The notes under the pieces are model-generated. The model was given only the letters and a program-made list of their open reading frames with translations, had not been told where the DNA came from and made no database searches. From assembly GCF_004912155.1 (NCBI RefSeq), contig NZ_STGX01000007.1, positions 197,013 through 255,310 on the forward strand: a DNA stretch of 58,298 bases, read 5' to 3'. The stretch is from Glycomyces paridis. Its GTDB lineage: Bacteria; Actinomycetota; Actinomycetes; Mycobacteriales; Micromonosporaceae. Both the position numbers and the translations under genes were made by a program. Shown here one piece after another: positions 25,961 to 35,410 of this stretch (the stretch's first letter is position 1; the number at the start of each line of letters is the position of its first letter).

Positions 25961-27376
25961 ATGACATCCCTCAGATCGGCGACAGCGGTGCTGGGCGCCG
26001 CGGCGGCGGCCGCGGTCGCCTTGGCGGTTGCTCCGGCGGCCGCGCAGGAGCCGGGCGGCCTGGTCGAGACCGAGATCAGCGTCCAGGGCGCCGGGCGCGA
26101 ATTCGGCGCGACTGTGATCGCGCCCGAGGGCGCCGAGGGCCTGCCGGGACTGGTGCTCGTCGCGGGCTCGGGTCCGGGCGAGCGCGACCGGTACCGGGCG
26201 CACGCGGAGGTGTTCGCGGAGGCGGGCGTGGCCGTGCTGCTGTACGACAAGCGCGGGGCCGACGAAGGCTACTCGTACACGTCGGCGTCCATTGAGGATC
26301 TCGCTGACGACGCGGTCGCGGCGGTCGAGGCGCTCCAAGAGCGGCCCGAGGCCGACCCGGACCTGGTGGGCCTGCACGGGCACAGCGAGGGCGCGTGGGT
26401 CGTGATCGAGGCGGCGGCCCGTTCGACCGCGCCCGCGTTCGTCGTCACCTCCGGTGGCAGCGCGCTGCCGCCGGAGGACACCCAGGCCTGGATGAACCGC
26501 GAGAGCCTGCACGATGCGGGCGTCTCGGAGAGGCTCCTCGACCCGCTGGGCCGACAGTTCATCGCGGCGCTCGTCGCCGACGACCTCTTCCGCCTCTCCG
26601 GGTACGACCCGCTGCCCGCGCTGGCCGGGATCGACCGGCCGTTCCTGGGCGTGTTCGCCGAGCACGACGTGAACACGGCGCCGGGGACCTCGTTCGCGCT
26701 GTATGAGGAGACGCTGCGTGAGGCGGGGAATCCGAACTTCGCGCTTCGGGTGATCCCCGGGGTCGACCACGGGATGGTCGCGAGCGAGGACGGTTCGCAC
26801 GGCGAGGACTACGACGAGGACGCGCTCGATCAGACCTATGTGGACACCGTCGCCGACTGGATTCACGGTCTGGCCCGAGGCGAGTCCGCCGTGGTGGTCG
26901 ACGCGGCGCCCGGGCAGGACGTCGAGGCGACGGCCGTTCCCGAGGCGCCCTGGTACGGGACGGCGACCGCGACGCTCGCGGCGCTGGTCCTCTTCACGGT
27001 CCTGTTCGGTGCCTATCCGATCGCGGCGCTCGTGCGGCGCCTGCGGGGCCGCCCAGGCATGGAGGCGACCTGGGCGTCGCGGACCGTGGCGGTCTTCGGT
27101 CCGATCGTGCCGCTGGTCGTGTTCGTCTACGCAGCATGGATGCTCATGAGCGGCGGCACGGAGCTGCTGGGTCCGGTGGTCGCGGGCAGGCCGGTGCCGT
27201 GGCTGGTGATCGAGGCCGCGGCGGTCCTCGTGGTCGCCGCCGCTATCGCTCTCGCCGTCCAGGCCCGGCGCGGTAGGGCACGGATCGACCGGGCTTCGAA
27301 GGCACGGTTCGCGGCGCTGCTCGCGGGCGTGGCGGTGCTGATCCCCTGGGGCGCCTACTGGGGCCTCATCGTCTGA
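25961..27376 (+). CDS. Secreted/membrane-anchored alpha/beta hydrolase
   Basis: 471 residues. Sec signal peptide (residues 1-28, cut after APAAA). Alpha/beta hydrolase domain about 35-310 with nucleophile elbow GHSEG (Ser142), an acid in FAEHD and His in GVDHG. The C-terminal 130 residues contain four hydrophobic segments, placing the catalytic domain outside the cell on a membrane anchor. ATG at 25961 has GGGAGG 9 nt upstream. An esterase/peptidase role is inferred; substrate unknown. Confidence 0.85.
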   Translation: MTSLRSATAVLGAAAAAAVALAVAPAAAQEPGGLVETEISVQGAGREFGATVIAPEGAEGLPGLVLVAGSGPGERDRYRAHAEVFAEAGVAVLLYDKRGADEGYSYTSASIEDLADDAVAAVEALQERPEADPDLVGLHGHSEGAWVVIEAAARSTAPAFVVTSGGSALPPEDTQAWMNRESLHDAGVSERLLDPLGRQFIAALVADDLFRLSGYDPLPALAGIDRPFLGVFAEHDVNTAPGTSFALYEETLREAGNPNFALRVIPGVDHGMVASEDGSHGEDYDEDALDQTYVDTVADWIHGLARGESAVVVDAAPGQDVEATAVPEAPWYGTATATLAALVLFTVLFGAYPIAALVRRLRGRPGMEATWASRTVAVFGPIVPLVVFVYAAWMLMSGGTELLGPVVAGRPVPWLVIEAAAVLVVAAAIALAVQARRGRARIDRASKARFAALLAGVAVLIPWGAYWGLIV

Positions 27377-27396
27377 AGTGGACCCGGTGGCGCGGC

Positions 27397-28134
27397 TCAA
27401 GGGCCGTGCTGCCGGGACCGCGCCGCCGCGAGGCGGATGCCGATGGCCGCGAGCGCGAGGAACCCCGCGAAGTAGAGCGCGCCGGCGGGGTCGCTCGGGC
27501 TCTCGGTCGCGAAGTCGTCGGCGCGGGCGCCGATGAGGTCCTTCGGGTCGTACTCGACCTCGATCGAGTCGGGTACGTCGTCCTCGTCGGAGTAGTCGCC
27601 GAAGTCGTAGTCGTCATAGGGGTCCCCGAAGCCGTCGTCGCCGTAATCGAACTCGGAGTCGAACTCGTAGTCGTAGTCGTAGTCCTCAGTGGTCTCGACC
27701 GGTTCGGGCACCGAGAACGCGATCTCGGGTTCCCCCTGCGAGCAGTCGAGCGTGTACTCCCGCTCCCAGTGCGACCCGTACTTGCCGGTCACCTCATAGG
27801 TGCGCTCGGAGGCCACCGGGCACTCCTCGACGATGCCGCGGTAGCGCATCGCGGCGTCGGCCACCGCGGGCCAGGCGACCGCGATCGGCAGGATGAGCGG
27901 CACGATCAGCAGCAGCGCCGCGCGGTTCTTGTACCGGTTGAGGTCGGTGAAGGCGAGCACGAGGAACCAGAGCCCGCTCAGCACGCCCGCGCCGAGCCCG
28001 TACAGGCTCCCAGGTTGGGCCAGGAACGCCGCGTGCCACAGCGCCCAGAACGCCGTCCCGAGCGCGAGCGGGACGAGGAGCAGTTCGATCCACCAGTCCG
28101 AGGCCGGTATCCAGCGGGGCGGGCGGTCAGTCAT
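27397..28134 (-). CDS. Membrane protein with Asp/Tyr-rich acidic loop
   Basis: 245 residues; hydrophobic segments near 18-36, 43-62, 70-90 and 217-236. Between the last two lies an extracytoplasmic region with two cysteines, followed by a highly acidic tract of repeated DY/FD units (about 150-190: EDYDYDYEFDSEFDYGDDGFG). Not recognised as a family. Such tracts can bind Ca2+ or cations; no evidence beyond composition. Confidence 0.7.
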   Translation of the reverse strand: MTDRPPRWIPASDWWIELLLVPLALGTAFWALWHAAFLAQPGSLYGLGAGVLSGLWFLVLAFTDLNRYKNRAALLLIVPLILPIAVAWPAVADAAMRYRGIVEECPVASERTYEVTGKYGSHWEREYTLDCSQGEPEIAFSVPEPVETTEDYDYDYEFDSEFDYGDDGFGDPYDDYDFGDYSDEDDVPDSIEVEYDPKDLIGARADDFATESPSDPAGALYFAGFLALAAIGIRLAAARSRQHGP

Positions 28135-28192
28135 GGGCCGGAGGGTTCGGGGTCATGGTCCGACCGTAGCGGCCGGGTGCAAGCGATGGCAG

Positions 28193-28214
28193 TTTATATA
28201 GAACGTGTATATAG
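28193..28214. promoter_or_regulatory. Probable MarR operator / promoter
   Basis: An A/T-rich imperfect dyad, TTATATAGAACGTGTATATA, lies immediately upstream of the MarR start in otherwise GC-rich DNA. Position and symmetry fit autorepression overlapping the -10 region. Confidence 0.6.
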
Positions 28215-28221
28215 TTGCTCT

Positions 28222-28668
28222 ATGGTTTCATGGAGCCCCGAGGGCATCGACCAGCTCAGCGCCCGGCTCATCTCCCAGGGCAGCCGCTTCGCCCGAACCG
28301 CCTCGCGCAAATCCGGGGAGCAGCGCTCGCTCATCGCCCTGCGCGTCCTGTCGAACCTCCTCCAGGAGGGCGACCTGCGCATCGGCGAACTCGCCCAGCG
28401 CGAGACCATCACCCAGCCCGCGATGACCGCCACCGTCAACCGCCTCGAAGAGGACGGCCTGGTCGAGCGCCGCGCCGACCCCGCCGACGCCCGCGCCGCC
28501 GTCGTCCACGTCACCCAGGCCGGCGCCGCCGAACTGGAGGCGTTCCGGATGCGCGCCGCCGCCCGCGTCCGCCCCCACCTCGAACGCCTCGGCGAGGACG
28601 ACCTCGCCGTCCTCGCCCGCGCCGCCGACCTCCTCGGCGACCTCGCCGACCGGCTCAACGAACGATGA
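28222..28668 (+). CDS. MarR family transcriptional regulator
   Basis: 148 residues. Winged HTH about 45-105 (LRIGELAQRETITQPAMTATVNRLEEDGLVERRADPADARAAVVHVT), with flanking dimerisation helices. ATG at 28222 chosen because it follows the A/T-rich operator. The stop overlaps a 12-codon mini-ORF that leads into the MFS gene. It likely represses this efflux operon. Confidence 0.92.
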   Translation: MVSWSPEGIDQLSARLISQGSRFARTASRKSGEQRSLIALRVLSNLLQEGDLRIGELAQRETITQPAMTATVNRLEEDGLVERRADPADARAAVVHVTQAGAAELEAFRMRAAARVRPHLERLGEDDLAVLARAADLLGDLADRLNER

Positions 28669-28703
28669 ATACGCCCGACACGAAAGCGAAGTGCCCCCGA
28701 TGA
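28665..28703 (+). CDS. 12-codon coupling mini-ORF (MNTPDTKAKCPR)
   Basis: ATG at 28665 overlaps the MarR stop (ATGA). Its own TGA (28701-28703) overlaps the MFS ATG (28700, ATGA). The linked stop/start junctions would carry ribosomes from marR to the transporter, whose own RBS is weak. Expression is not proven. Confidence 0.5.
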   Translation: MNTPDTKAKCPR

Positions 28704-29956
28704 CCGAGGACCCGAAACCGAGCTCGATCCTGCGCCAGCCCACCGCCGTGTGGGCCATCGCGTTCGCCTGCGCGGTCAGCTTCATGGGCATCGGCCTGGT
28801 GGACCCGATCCTGCCCGCGATCAGCGCGGACCTCCACGCCTCGCCGTCCCAGACGATGCTGCTGTTCACCAGCTACCTGCTCATCACGGCCGTCGCGATG
28901 TTCTTCTCCGGCTTCATCTCCAGCCGCCTCGGCGTCAAGCGGACGCTGCTGGCCGGGCTCGTCCTCATCGTCGCGTTCGCGGCCCTCGCGGGCTCCTCGG
29001 ACTCGGTGAACGAGATCATCGGCTTCCGCGCCGGATGGGGTCTGGGGAACGCGCTGTTCATCTCGACGGCGCTCGCCGCGATCGTCGGCGCCGCCTCGGG
29101 CGGCAGCCGCCAGGCCGTGATCCTCTACGAGGCCGCGATCGGCGTCGGCATGGCGGTCGGGCCGCTCCTGGGCGGCGCGCTCGGCGAAGTGTCGTGGCGC
29201 GGGCCGTTCTTCGGGACGGCCGTGCTCATGGCGGTCGGCCTCGTCGCGATCCTCACGCTCCTGCGCGGCCCCGAAGCGCGCCCGGCGAAGGTGCCGTTCA
29301 CCGCCGGACTCTCGGCCGTGCGCAACCGGTCGCTGCTGACGCTCGCCCTCACCGCCCTGTTCTACAGCTACGCGTTCTTCACGCTGCTCGCCTACTCCCC
29401 CTACCCGATCGAGGAGGCCGCCGCGGCGGCCGGCATGGACTTCGGCGCGCACGAACTGGGGCTGATCTTCTTCGGCTGGGGCATCGCCCTCGCGGTCTCG
29501 TCGGTGTTCGCCGCGCCCCGGCTGACGCGCCGGTTCGGGCTGCTGCCGGTGCTCTACACGATGTTCACACTGCTGGGACTCTCGTTGGCCGTCATGGCGA
29601 TCGGCGTCGAATCGGTGCCGGTGCTCGTCACGGTGGTGATCCTCGCGGGGCTCTTCCTCGGCGTGCTCAACACCGCCCTCACCGAGACCGTCATGGAGGC
29701 CACCGACCTGCCGCGCGGCATCGCCTCCTCCACGTACTCCGGCGTCCGGTTCCTCGGCGGCGCGATCGCACCCGCCGTCTCCGGCTCGATCGCCGCGAAC
29801 ATGGGCGCGGGAGCGCCGTACTGGTACGGCGTCGCCGCGCTCGCGGTCGCGATCGCCGTGCTGGCCTTCGGAAGGCGCACGCTCGCGCACCTCGCCCGGC
29901 CCTCCTCGGACGCGGTGCGGGAGGCCGAGCTCATCACCGTGGGCGACGAGGTCTGA
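28700..29956 (+). CDS. MFS multidrug-type efflux transporter
   Basis: 418 residues from ATG 28700 (GTG 28691 is in frame). About 12 TM segments; first-loop motif SSRLGVKRTLLAG; motif-C-like sequence YEAAIGVGMAVGPLLGGALG in TM5, typical of DHA antiporters. With the upstream MarR regulator it forms a classic drug- or antibiotic-inducible efflux unit. Confidence 0.9.
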   Translation: MTEDPKPSSILRQPTAVWAIAFACAVSFMGIGLVDPILPAISADLHASPSQTMLLFTSYLLITAVAMFFSGFISSRLGVKRTLLAGLVLIVAFAALAGSSDSVNEIIGFRAGWGLGNALFISTALAAIVGAASGGSRQAVILYEAAIGVGMAVGPLLGGALGEVSWRGPFFGTAVLMAVGLVAILTLLRGPEARPAKVPFTAGLSAVRNRSLLTLALTALFYSYAFFTLLAYSPYPIEEAAAAAGMDFGAHELGLIFFGWGIALAVSSVFAAPRLTRRFGLLPVLYTMFTLLGLSLAVMAIGVESVPVLVTVVILAGLFLGVLNTALTETVMEATDLPRGIASSTYSGVRFLGGAIAPAVSGSIAANMGAGAPYWYGVAALAVAIAVLAFGRRTLAHLARPSSDAVREAELITVGDEV

Positions 29957-29959
29957 GGC

Positions 29960-30991
29960 TCATGCCGACTCGCGCACGATGAGCTCGGGGTCGAAGATCA
30001 CCGAGGTGTGGCCCGCCGACGGGTCGTCGATCCGCTCCAGCAGCAGCCGCACCATCTCCGCGGCCATCTCTTCGAGCGGCTGGCGGACGGTGGTGATCCC
30101 GGGCCTGCTCAGGCGTGCCGGGGCGCTGTCGTCGAAGCCGACCACGGCCACGTCCTCGGGGACGCGGCGGCCCGAGTCGTGCAGCGCGTGGATCGCGCCC
30201 TGGGCCATGAGGTCGCTCGCGGCGAACACGGCGTCGAGGTCGGGCACCCGGTCGAGCAGCTCCTTCATGGCCCGCTCGCCGCTGTCGTAGGTGAAACCGC
30301 CCTCGGCGGCGGGCACGAACGCGCACCCCGCGCGCGCCCAGCCCTCCTCGTACCCGGCCTGGCGCTCCTGCGCGGCGGGGATCTCCAACGGTCCGGAGAT
30401 CGCAACCGGGCGGTGCCTGCCAAGGGACGCTAGGTGATCGGCGGCGAGGCGGCCGCCCGCGCGATGCGCGAGGTCCACATAGCTCACCGGTGCCGGGCGT
30501 GCCGGCCGGGCGAAGCGCACGGCGGGACGCCCGACCGCGTCGAGCAGCGCCGGAATGCGCTCGTCGGGGTGCGTCGAGATGAGCAGGGCGCCGTCGGCGT
30601 TGCCCTGCTTGAAATACGCGGTGATCGCCGTGTCGTCGGCCTCGCTCTCCGCGAGCATCAGCGCCGGGAAGATGCCGCGGGGTTTGAGCGCGCCGATGAT
30701 GCCGGTCAGGAGCCGTCCGAAGAACGGGGCACTGAGGAACTGGCCCGCCGAGAGGCTGTCGCTCAGATCGGTCCCGGCCACGACCACGCCGACCGCGTCG
30801 CTGCGGCGCGTCACCAGCGACCGCGCGGCCCTGTTCGGCACGTAGCCGGTGGCGGCCACCGCCTGCCGGACCACCTCCTGGATGTCGGGGGCGACGTTCC
30901 GCGTCTCGTTGATTACCCGCGAGACGGTCGCGCGGGAGACCCCGGCGACCCTCGCGACGTCCTCAAGGGTTGGGGAGGGATCAGCGCTCAT
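29960..30991 (-). CDS. LacI family regulator of the glucan-degradation operon
   Basis: 343 residues. N-terminal HTH (residues 8-30, TLEDVARVAGVSRATVSRVINE), hinge, then a periplasmic-binding-protein-like sugar sensor domain. Start ATG 30991. An operator-like sequence (31012-31029) lies in its own promoter. A perfect palindrome of similar sequence precedes the divergent GH operon (31265-31284), so it probably represses both until a glucan-derived sugar binds. Confidence 0.92.
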   Translation of the reverse strand: MSADPSPTLEDVARVAGVSRATVSRVINETRNVAPDIQEVVRQAVAATGYVPNRAARSLVTRRSDAVGVVVAGTDLSDSLSAGQFLSAPFFGRLLTGIIGALKPRGIFPALMLAESEADDTAITAYFKQGNADGALLISTHPDERIPALLDAVGRPAVRFARPARPAPVSYVDLAHRAGGRLAADHLASLGRHRPVAISGPLEIPAAQERQAGYEEGWARAGCAFVPAAEGGFTYDSGERAMKELLDRVPDLDAVFAASDLMAQGAIHALHDSGRRVPEDVAVVGFDDSAPARLSRPGITTVRQPLEEMAAEMVRLLLERIDDPSAGHTSVIFDPELIVRESA

Positions 30992-31011
30992 CGACCAGTT
31001 ATAGCACGCCC

Positions 31012-31029
31012 TGGGAAATCGCTCTCCAA
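31012..31029. promoter_or_regulatory. LacI operator, autoregulatory (imperfect)
   Basis: TGGGAAATCGCTCTCCAA matches the core of the perfect palindrome at 31265-31284 (TGGGAGAGCGCTCTCCCA) with a few changes. It lies just upstream of the lacI-type start codon. Confidence 0.65.
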
Positions 31030-31264
31030 TGATCTGACTGCGATGACGCTCAAATCCGGCGCGATCCGGAGGGTCGGGAAGCCCGTGTTCAGCGCCGGTT
31101 GAGAGGTTCGGACCGTCGAGCATTCGGTTCCTGAAGTGCGCATCCAAGGAAGATGCGCAGAGACTCGTTGCGCTGCAACAGGTTTCTTCGCCTTCACGCC
31201 AGCTCCGAAGCCCAAGACATCGAAGGACTTGACAATCTCGAAATGTCGGGATTAGCATGGCGAC

Positions 31265-31284
31265 ATGGGAGAGCGCTCTCCCAT
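31265..31284. promoter_or_regulatory. LacI operator, perfect 20-bp palindrome
   Basis: ATGGGAGAGCGCTCTCCCAT with the central CG typical of LacI/GalR operators. It is 34 bp before the GH55-like start and downstream of its likely promoter, ideal for repression. Confidence 0.85.
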
Positions 31285-31317
31285 CGTTTCCCGTCCCGAC
31301 CCTCCCTGGAGGCTCAC

Positions 31318-33171
31318 ATGCAGGAACAACCCCCATCCCCGAGCGGCGCCTTCGGCCGCCGGGCCGTACTCGGCGGGGCCGCGGTCGTCGCCATCGCGGC
31401 GGGCGTCGGCGTCGGCACCGCCGTCAACCGGGCGCAGGCGCAGGACTCCGGCGAGTGCGGCCAGCCGCCGGACCTCCTTCCGCCGACCGACGCCTACGCG
31501 CCCGACCTGGGCCCCAACACCATCGTCTTCGACGAGTCCACACCGGACTCGGAGATCCAGAGCGCCGTCGACGCCATCGCCGACGAGATGCGCACCGACC
31601 AGTTCGGGATCGGACGCCACGCCGTCCTCTTCAAGCCCGGCACCTACGCCGCCGACATCGACCTGCGGTTCTACACGCAGATCGCGGGCCTCGGCCTCCT
31701 CCCGGGCGACGTCGTCGTCAACGGCCACGTCCGCGTCGAGGCCGACTGGCTCGGCCAGGGCGACAACCCCGACTACAAGGGCAACGCGACCCAGAACTTC
31801 TGGCGCTCGGTGGAGAACCTCCGCATCCAGAACCCCGACGGGCAGATCGCCCGCTGGGCCGTCTCCCAGGCCGCCCCCTTCCGCCGCGTCGACCTCCAGA
31901 CCCTGGAGATGCAGCTGTGGGACGGGTTCGAGGGCTGGGCGTCCGGCGGCTACATCGCCGACTCCCGCATCTCCGGCCGGGTCGTCTCCGGCTCCCAGCA
32001 GCAGTTCTTCACCCGCAACACGAGTCTCGACGGCGGCTGGGCCGGATCGGTCTGGAACATGGTGTTCGTGGGCGTCGACGGCGCCCCCGCCCACCACTTC
32101 CCCGACCCCTCGCACACCGTGGTCGACACCGCTCCCGTCATCCGCGAGAAGCCGTTCCTCTACATCACGGGCGAGGGCGAGTACCGCGTCTTCAAACCCG
32201 CGGTGCGACACAACGCCTCCGGCACCACCTGGGAGGGCGGCGCGCCCGAAGGCGCCTCGATCTCCCTGTCCGAGTTCTACGTCGTGGTCCCGGGCACCGA
32301 CGCGGCCACCGCGAACCGGGCCCTGGCCGAAGGACGGCACCTGCTCTTCACGCCCGGCGTCTACGAGTTCGACCAGACCCTCAACGTCAGCGCCCCGGGC
32401 ACGATCGTGCTCGGACTCGGCCTGGCGACCATTGTCCCGACCGCGGGGCAGACCGCCATCGCAGTGGCCGATGTGGACGGCGTGGTGCTCGCCGGCCTCC
32501 TCATCGACGCGGGCGCGAACGAATCGGCGACGCTCGTGCAGGTCGGGCCCCCCGGCTCCTCGACCGACCACGGCGCCGACCCGACCTCGCTCCACGACCT
32601 CTTCGCGCGCATCGGCGGCGCCCACCCGGGCAAGGCCGCCGTCAGTCTGGAGATCAACAGCCGCAATGTCATCGCCGACCACCTGTGGCTGTGGCGCGGC
32701 GACCACGGCGAGGGCATCGGCTGGACGGTCAACACCGCCGCCCACGGCCTCGTCGTGCACGGCGACGACGTCACCTTGTACGGCCTCTTCGCCGAGCACT
32801 ACCAAGAACACCAGGTGATCTGGGCGGGCGAGCGCGGCCGCACCTACTTCTTCCAGAACGAGCTCCCCTACGACCCGCCCGACCAGGCGACCTGGCGCGA
32901 GGCGCCCGCGCTCGGCTGGGCCGCGTACAAAGTGGACGACGGAGTGGCCGAGCACGCCCTGTGGGGCGGCGGCGGCTACTCGTTCTTCAACGTCGACCCC
33001 AGCGTGGTCTGCGACCGCGTCTTCGAAGCGCCAGAACGGGACGGCGTCCGCTTCACCAGCATCGTCGCGGTCTCCCTCGGCGGCGTCGGCACCATCCGCC
33101 GCGTCGTCAACGAGACCGGCGACCAGGTGGACGAGTCCTCATTCACCAGTTACGTGGTGACCTACCCGTGA
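31318..33171 (+). CDS. Secreted twin beta-helix glycosidase, GH55-like
   Basis: 617 residues. Twin-arginine-type signal (GRRAVLGGAAVVAIAAG, residues 13-30). Two pectate-lyase-like beta-helix domains, about 55-300 and 330-600, with sequence features of the GH55 exo-beta-1,3-glucanase group (GTYAADIDLRFYTQIAGLGLLP, GDHLWLWRGDHG-type segment, YFFQNELPYDPP). Homologues are often mislabelled adenylyl cyclase. Start ATG 31318 has GGAGG 5 nt upstream. First gene of a LacI-regulated operon; a role in laminarin or fungal beta-1,3-glucan attack is inferred. Confidence 0.8.
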   Translation: MQEQPPSPSGAFGRRAVLGGAAVVAIAAGVGVGTAVNRAQAQDSGECGQPPDLLPPTDAYAPDLGPNTIVFDESTPDSEIQSAVDAIADEMRTDQFGIGRHAVLFKPGTYAADIDLRFYTQIAGLGLLPGDVVVNGHVRVEADWLGQGDNPDYKGNATQNFWRSVENLRIQNPDGQIARWAVSQAAPFRRVDLQTLEMQLWDGFEGWASGGYIADSRISGRVVSGSQQQFFTRNTSLDGGWAGSVWNMVFVGVDGAPAHHFPDPSHTVVDTAPVIREKPFLYITGEGEYRVFKPAVRHNASGTTWEGGAPEGASISLSEFYVVVPGTDAATANRALAEGRHLLFTPGVYEFDQTLNVSAPGTIVLGLGLATIVPTAGQTAIAVADVDGVVLAGLLIDAGANESATLVQVGPPGSSTDHGADPTSLHDLFARIGGAHPGKAAVSLEINSRNVIADHLWLWRGDHGEGIGWTVNTAAHGLVVHGDDVTLYGLFAEHYQEHQVIWAGERGRTYFFQNELPYDPPDQATWREAPALGWAAYKVDDGVAEHALWGGGGYSFFNVDPSVVCDRVFEAPERDGVRFTSIVAVSLGGVGTIRRVVNETGDQVDESSFTSYVVTYP

Positions 33172-33191
33172 ACCCCAGCGAAGGAACGACG

Positions 33192-35354
33192 ATGACACCC
33201 TTCCGAAGCACGGCCCGCAGGGCCGCCGCGCTCGCCACGGCCGTGTTCTGCGCGGCCGCCGGCTGGGCCGTGGCGCTCAGCCCGGCGCAGGCCCAGGACG
33301 AGGAGGTCGCCCTGCTCTCGCAGGACCGGCCCGCCTCGGCCTCCTCCACCGAGAACCCCGACTACACCCCCGCCTCCGCCGCCTTCGACGGCGACCCGGG
33401 CACCCGCTGGTCCTCGCAGTTCGACGACGACGAGTGGCTCCAGGTCGACCTCGGCGACCGGTTCGACCTCTCCAGCGTCGAACTTGTCTGGGAGGGCGCC
33501 TACGCCGCCTCCTACGAGATCCAGGTCTCGGCCGACGGCCAGTCCTGGACCACCGTCCACACCGAGACCGCCGGGCAGGGCGGCACCGAGGTCGTCGGCC
33601 TCGACGCCACCGGCCGCTACGTGCGGATGCAGGGCCTCGAACGCGCCACCGGCTACGGCTATTCACTGTGGAGCATGGAGGTCTACGGCTGCACCGCCGA
33701 GGACGACGGCGGCGCCCAGGACGGGCCCGCGAAGGTGGAAGTGGTCGGGAGCCAAGGCGACTGGCAGCTCACCGTCGACGGCGAGCCGTTCACCGTCAAG
33801 GGCCTCACCTGGGGCCCCTCCCCCGCCGAGGCCGCGACCTACATGCCCGAGCTCGCCTCGATGGGCGTGAACACCCTGCGCACCTGGGGCACCGACGCGT
33901 CCTCGCTGGCGCTGCTCGACGCCGCCGCCGCGCACGACGTCAAGGTCATGCTCGGCTTCTGGCTGCAGCCGGGCGGCGGGCCCGGCTCGGGCGGCTGCAT
34001 CGACTACACCACCGACGACGCCTACAAGGACCAGGCGCTCGCCGACATCGTCGGCTGGGTCGAGACCTACCGCGACCACGAGGCCGTCCTGATGTGGAAC
34101 GTGGGCAACGAATCCGTGCTCGGCCTCCAGAACTGCTACGGACCGGACGAAGTGGACGCGCAGCGCAACGCATACACGACCTTCGTCAACGACGTCGCGA
34201 TCGCGATCCACGCCGTGGACGCCGACCACCCGGTGACCTCCACCGACGCTTGGACCGGCGCCTGGCCCTACTACGAGGCCAACGCCCCCGACCTCGACCT
34301 GCTCGCCGTCAACGCCTACGCCGACGTCTGCGGCGTGCAGCAGGACTGGATCGACGGCGGCTACGACCGGCCCTACATCATCACCGAGACCGGGCCCGCC
34401 GGCGAGTGGGAGGTCCCCGACGACGCCAACGGCGTGCCGCAGGAGCCGAGCGACGTCGCGAAGGCCGAGGCCTACGGCCAGGCCTGGGACTGCATCACCG
34501 ATCACGAGGGTGTCGCCCTGGGCGCCACCATGTTCCACTTCGGAACCGAGGGGAACTTCGGGGGCGTGTGGTTCAACCTCATCCCCGGCGGCAACCGCCG
34601 CCTGTCCTACTACGCGGTGGCCGAGGCCTACGGCGGTACGCCGCAGGCGAACACGCCGCCGGTGATCGAGGGCATGGACCTCGGCTTCGACGGGCCGATC
34701 GTCGGCGGCGAGGAGTTCACCGTGACGATGGACGTGACCGACCCCGACGGGGACGCGCTCGAATACATCCCGATGGTCAACAGCGCCTACATCAACGGCT
34801 CCTGGGACATGCTGCTGGCCGACTACACCGACAACGGGGACGGCACGATCACCGTCCGCGCGCCGGAGATCCTCGGCGTCTGGAAGCTCTACGTCTGGGT
34901 CGAGGACGGCCACGGCAACGTCGGCGTCGAGAGCAGGTCCCTCCAGGTCACGCTGCCCGACATGGAGGGCGAGAACGTCGCGGAGGGCAGGCCGGCCGAG
35001 GCCTCCACGTTCCAGGAATGGGGCGGGCACACGCCCGCCATGGCGACCGACGGCGACCTCGCGACCCGCTGGGCCAGCGAGTGGGCCGACGGCCAATGGA
35101 TCAGCGTCGACCTGGGGCAGAGGACCGACTTCGACGCGGTGCAGCTGGTGTGGGAATCGGCCCACGCGTCCGGATACGAGGTCCAGGTCTCCGACGACGG
35201 TCAACAGTGGACGACGATCCACACCGTGACCGGCGGAAACGGCGGGGCGGACACCATCGCCCTGTCCGGGTCCGGCCGTTACGTGCGGGTGCTGTGCACC
35301 CAGCGCGCCACCGAATGGGGCGTGTCGCTGTACGAGTTCGGCGTCTACGCCTAG
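33192..35354 (+). CDS. Secreted clan GH-A glycosidase with two discoidin domains
   Basis: 720 residues. Sec signal (about 1-35, SPAQAQD). F5/8C (CBM32-like) domain about 40-170. TIM-barrel glycosidase about 185-480 with acid/base Glu in WNVGNES and nucleophile Glu in IITETGPAGEW, GH2/GH5-type. Then an Ig-like domain about 490-590 and a second F5/8C domain to the end. It starts 20 nt after the GH55-like gene. Binding modules at both ends suggest an insoluble polysaccharide substrate; exact specificity unknown. Confidence 0.85.
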   Translation: MTPFRSTARRAAALATAVFCAAAGWAVALSPAQAQDEEVALLSQDRPASASSTENPDYTPASAAFDGDPGTRWSSQFDDDEWLQVDLGDRFDLSSVELVWEGAYAASYEIQVSADGQSWTTVHTETAGQGGTEVVGLDATGRYVRMQGLERATGYGYSLWSMEVYGCTAEDDGGAQDGPAKVEVVGSQGDWQLTVDGEPFTVKGLTWGPSPAEAATYMPELASMGVNTLRTWGTDASSLALLDAAAAHDVKVMLGFWLQPGGGPGSGGCIDYTTDDAYKDQALADIVGWVETYRDHEAVLMWNVGNESVLGLQNCYGPDEVDAQRNAYTTFVNDVAIAIHAVDADHPVTSTDAWTGAWPYYEANAPDLDLLAVNAYADVCGVQQDWIDGGYDRPYIITETGPAGEWEVPDDANGVPQEPSDVAKAEAYGQAWDCITDHEGVALGATMFHFGTEGNFGGVWFNLIPGGNRRLSYYAVAEAYGGTPQANTPPVIEGMDLGFDGPIVGGEEFTVTMDVTDPDGDALEYIPMVNSAYINGSWDMLLADYTDNGDGTITVRAPEILGVWKLYVWVEDGHGNVGVESRSLQVTLPDMEGENVAEGRPAEASTFQEWGGHTPAMATDGDLATRWASEWADGQWISVDLGQRTDFDAVQLVWESAHASGYEVQVSDDGQQWTTIHTVTGGNGGADTIALSGSGRYVRVLCTQRATEWGVSLYEFGVYA

Positions 35355-35365
35355 CAAACCGCAAC

Positions 35366-35391
35366 GGGCGGGCCGCACCCGCGGCCCGCCC
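35366..35391 (+). terminator. 11-bp GC hairpin after glycosidase
   Basis: GGGCGGGCCGC-ACCC-GCGGCCCGCCC, perfect arms, no T-run. It may attenuate rather than stop transcription into the DUF1996 gene 20 nt further on. Confidence 0.6.
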
Positions 35392-35410
35392 ACACCGAGA
35401 GGAGTCCGAC

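Noticed and set aside
31252-32955. 567-codon minus-strand frame over the GH55-like gene
   Set aside because: Low-complexity Val/Gly/Glu composition antisense to a signal-peptide-bearing glycosidase; shadow.
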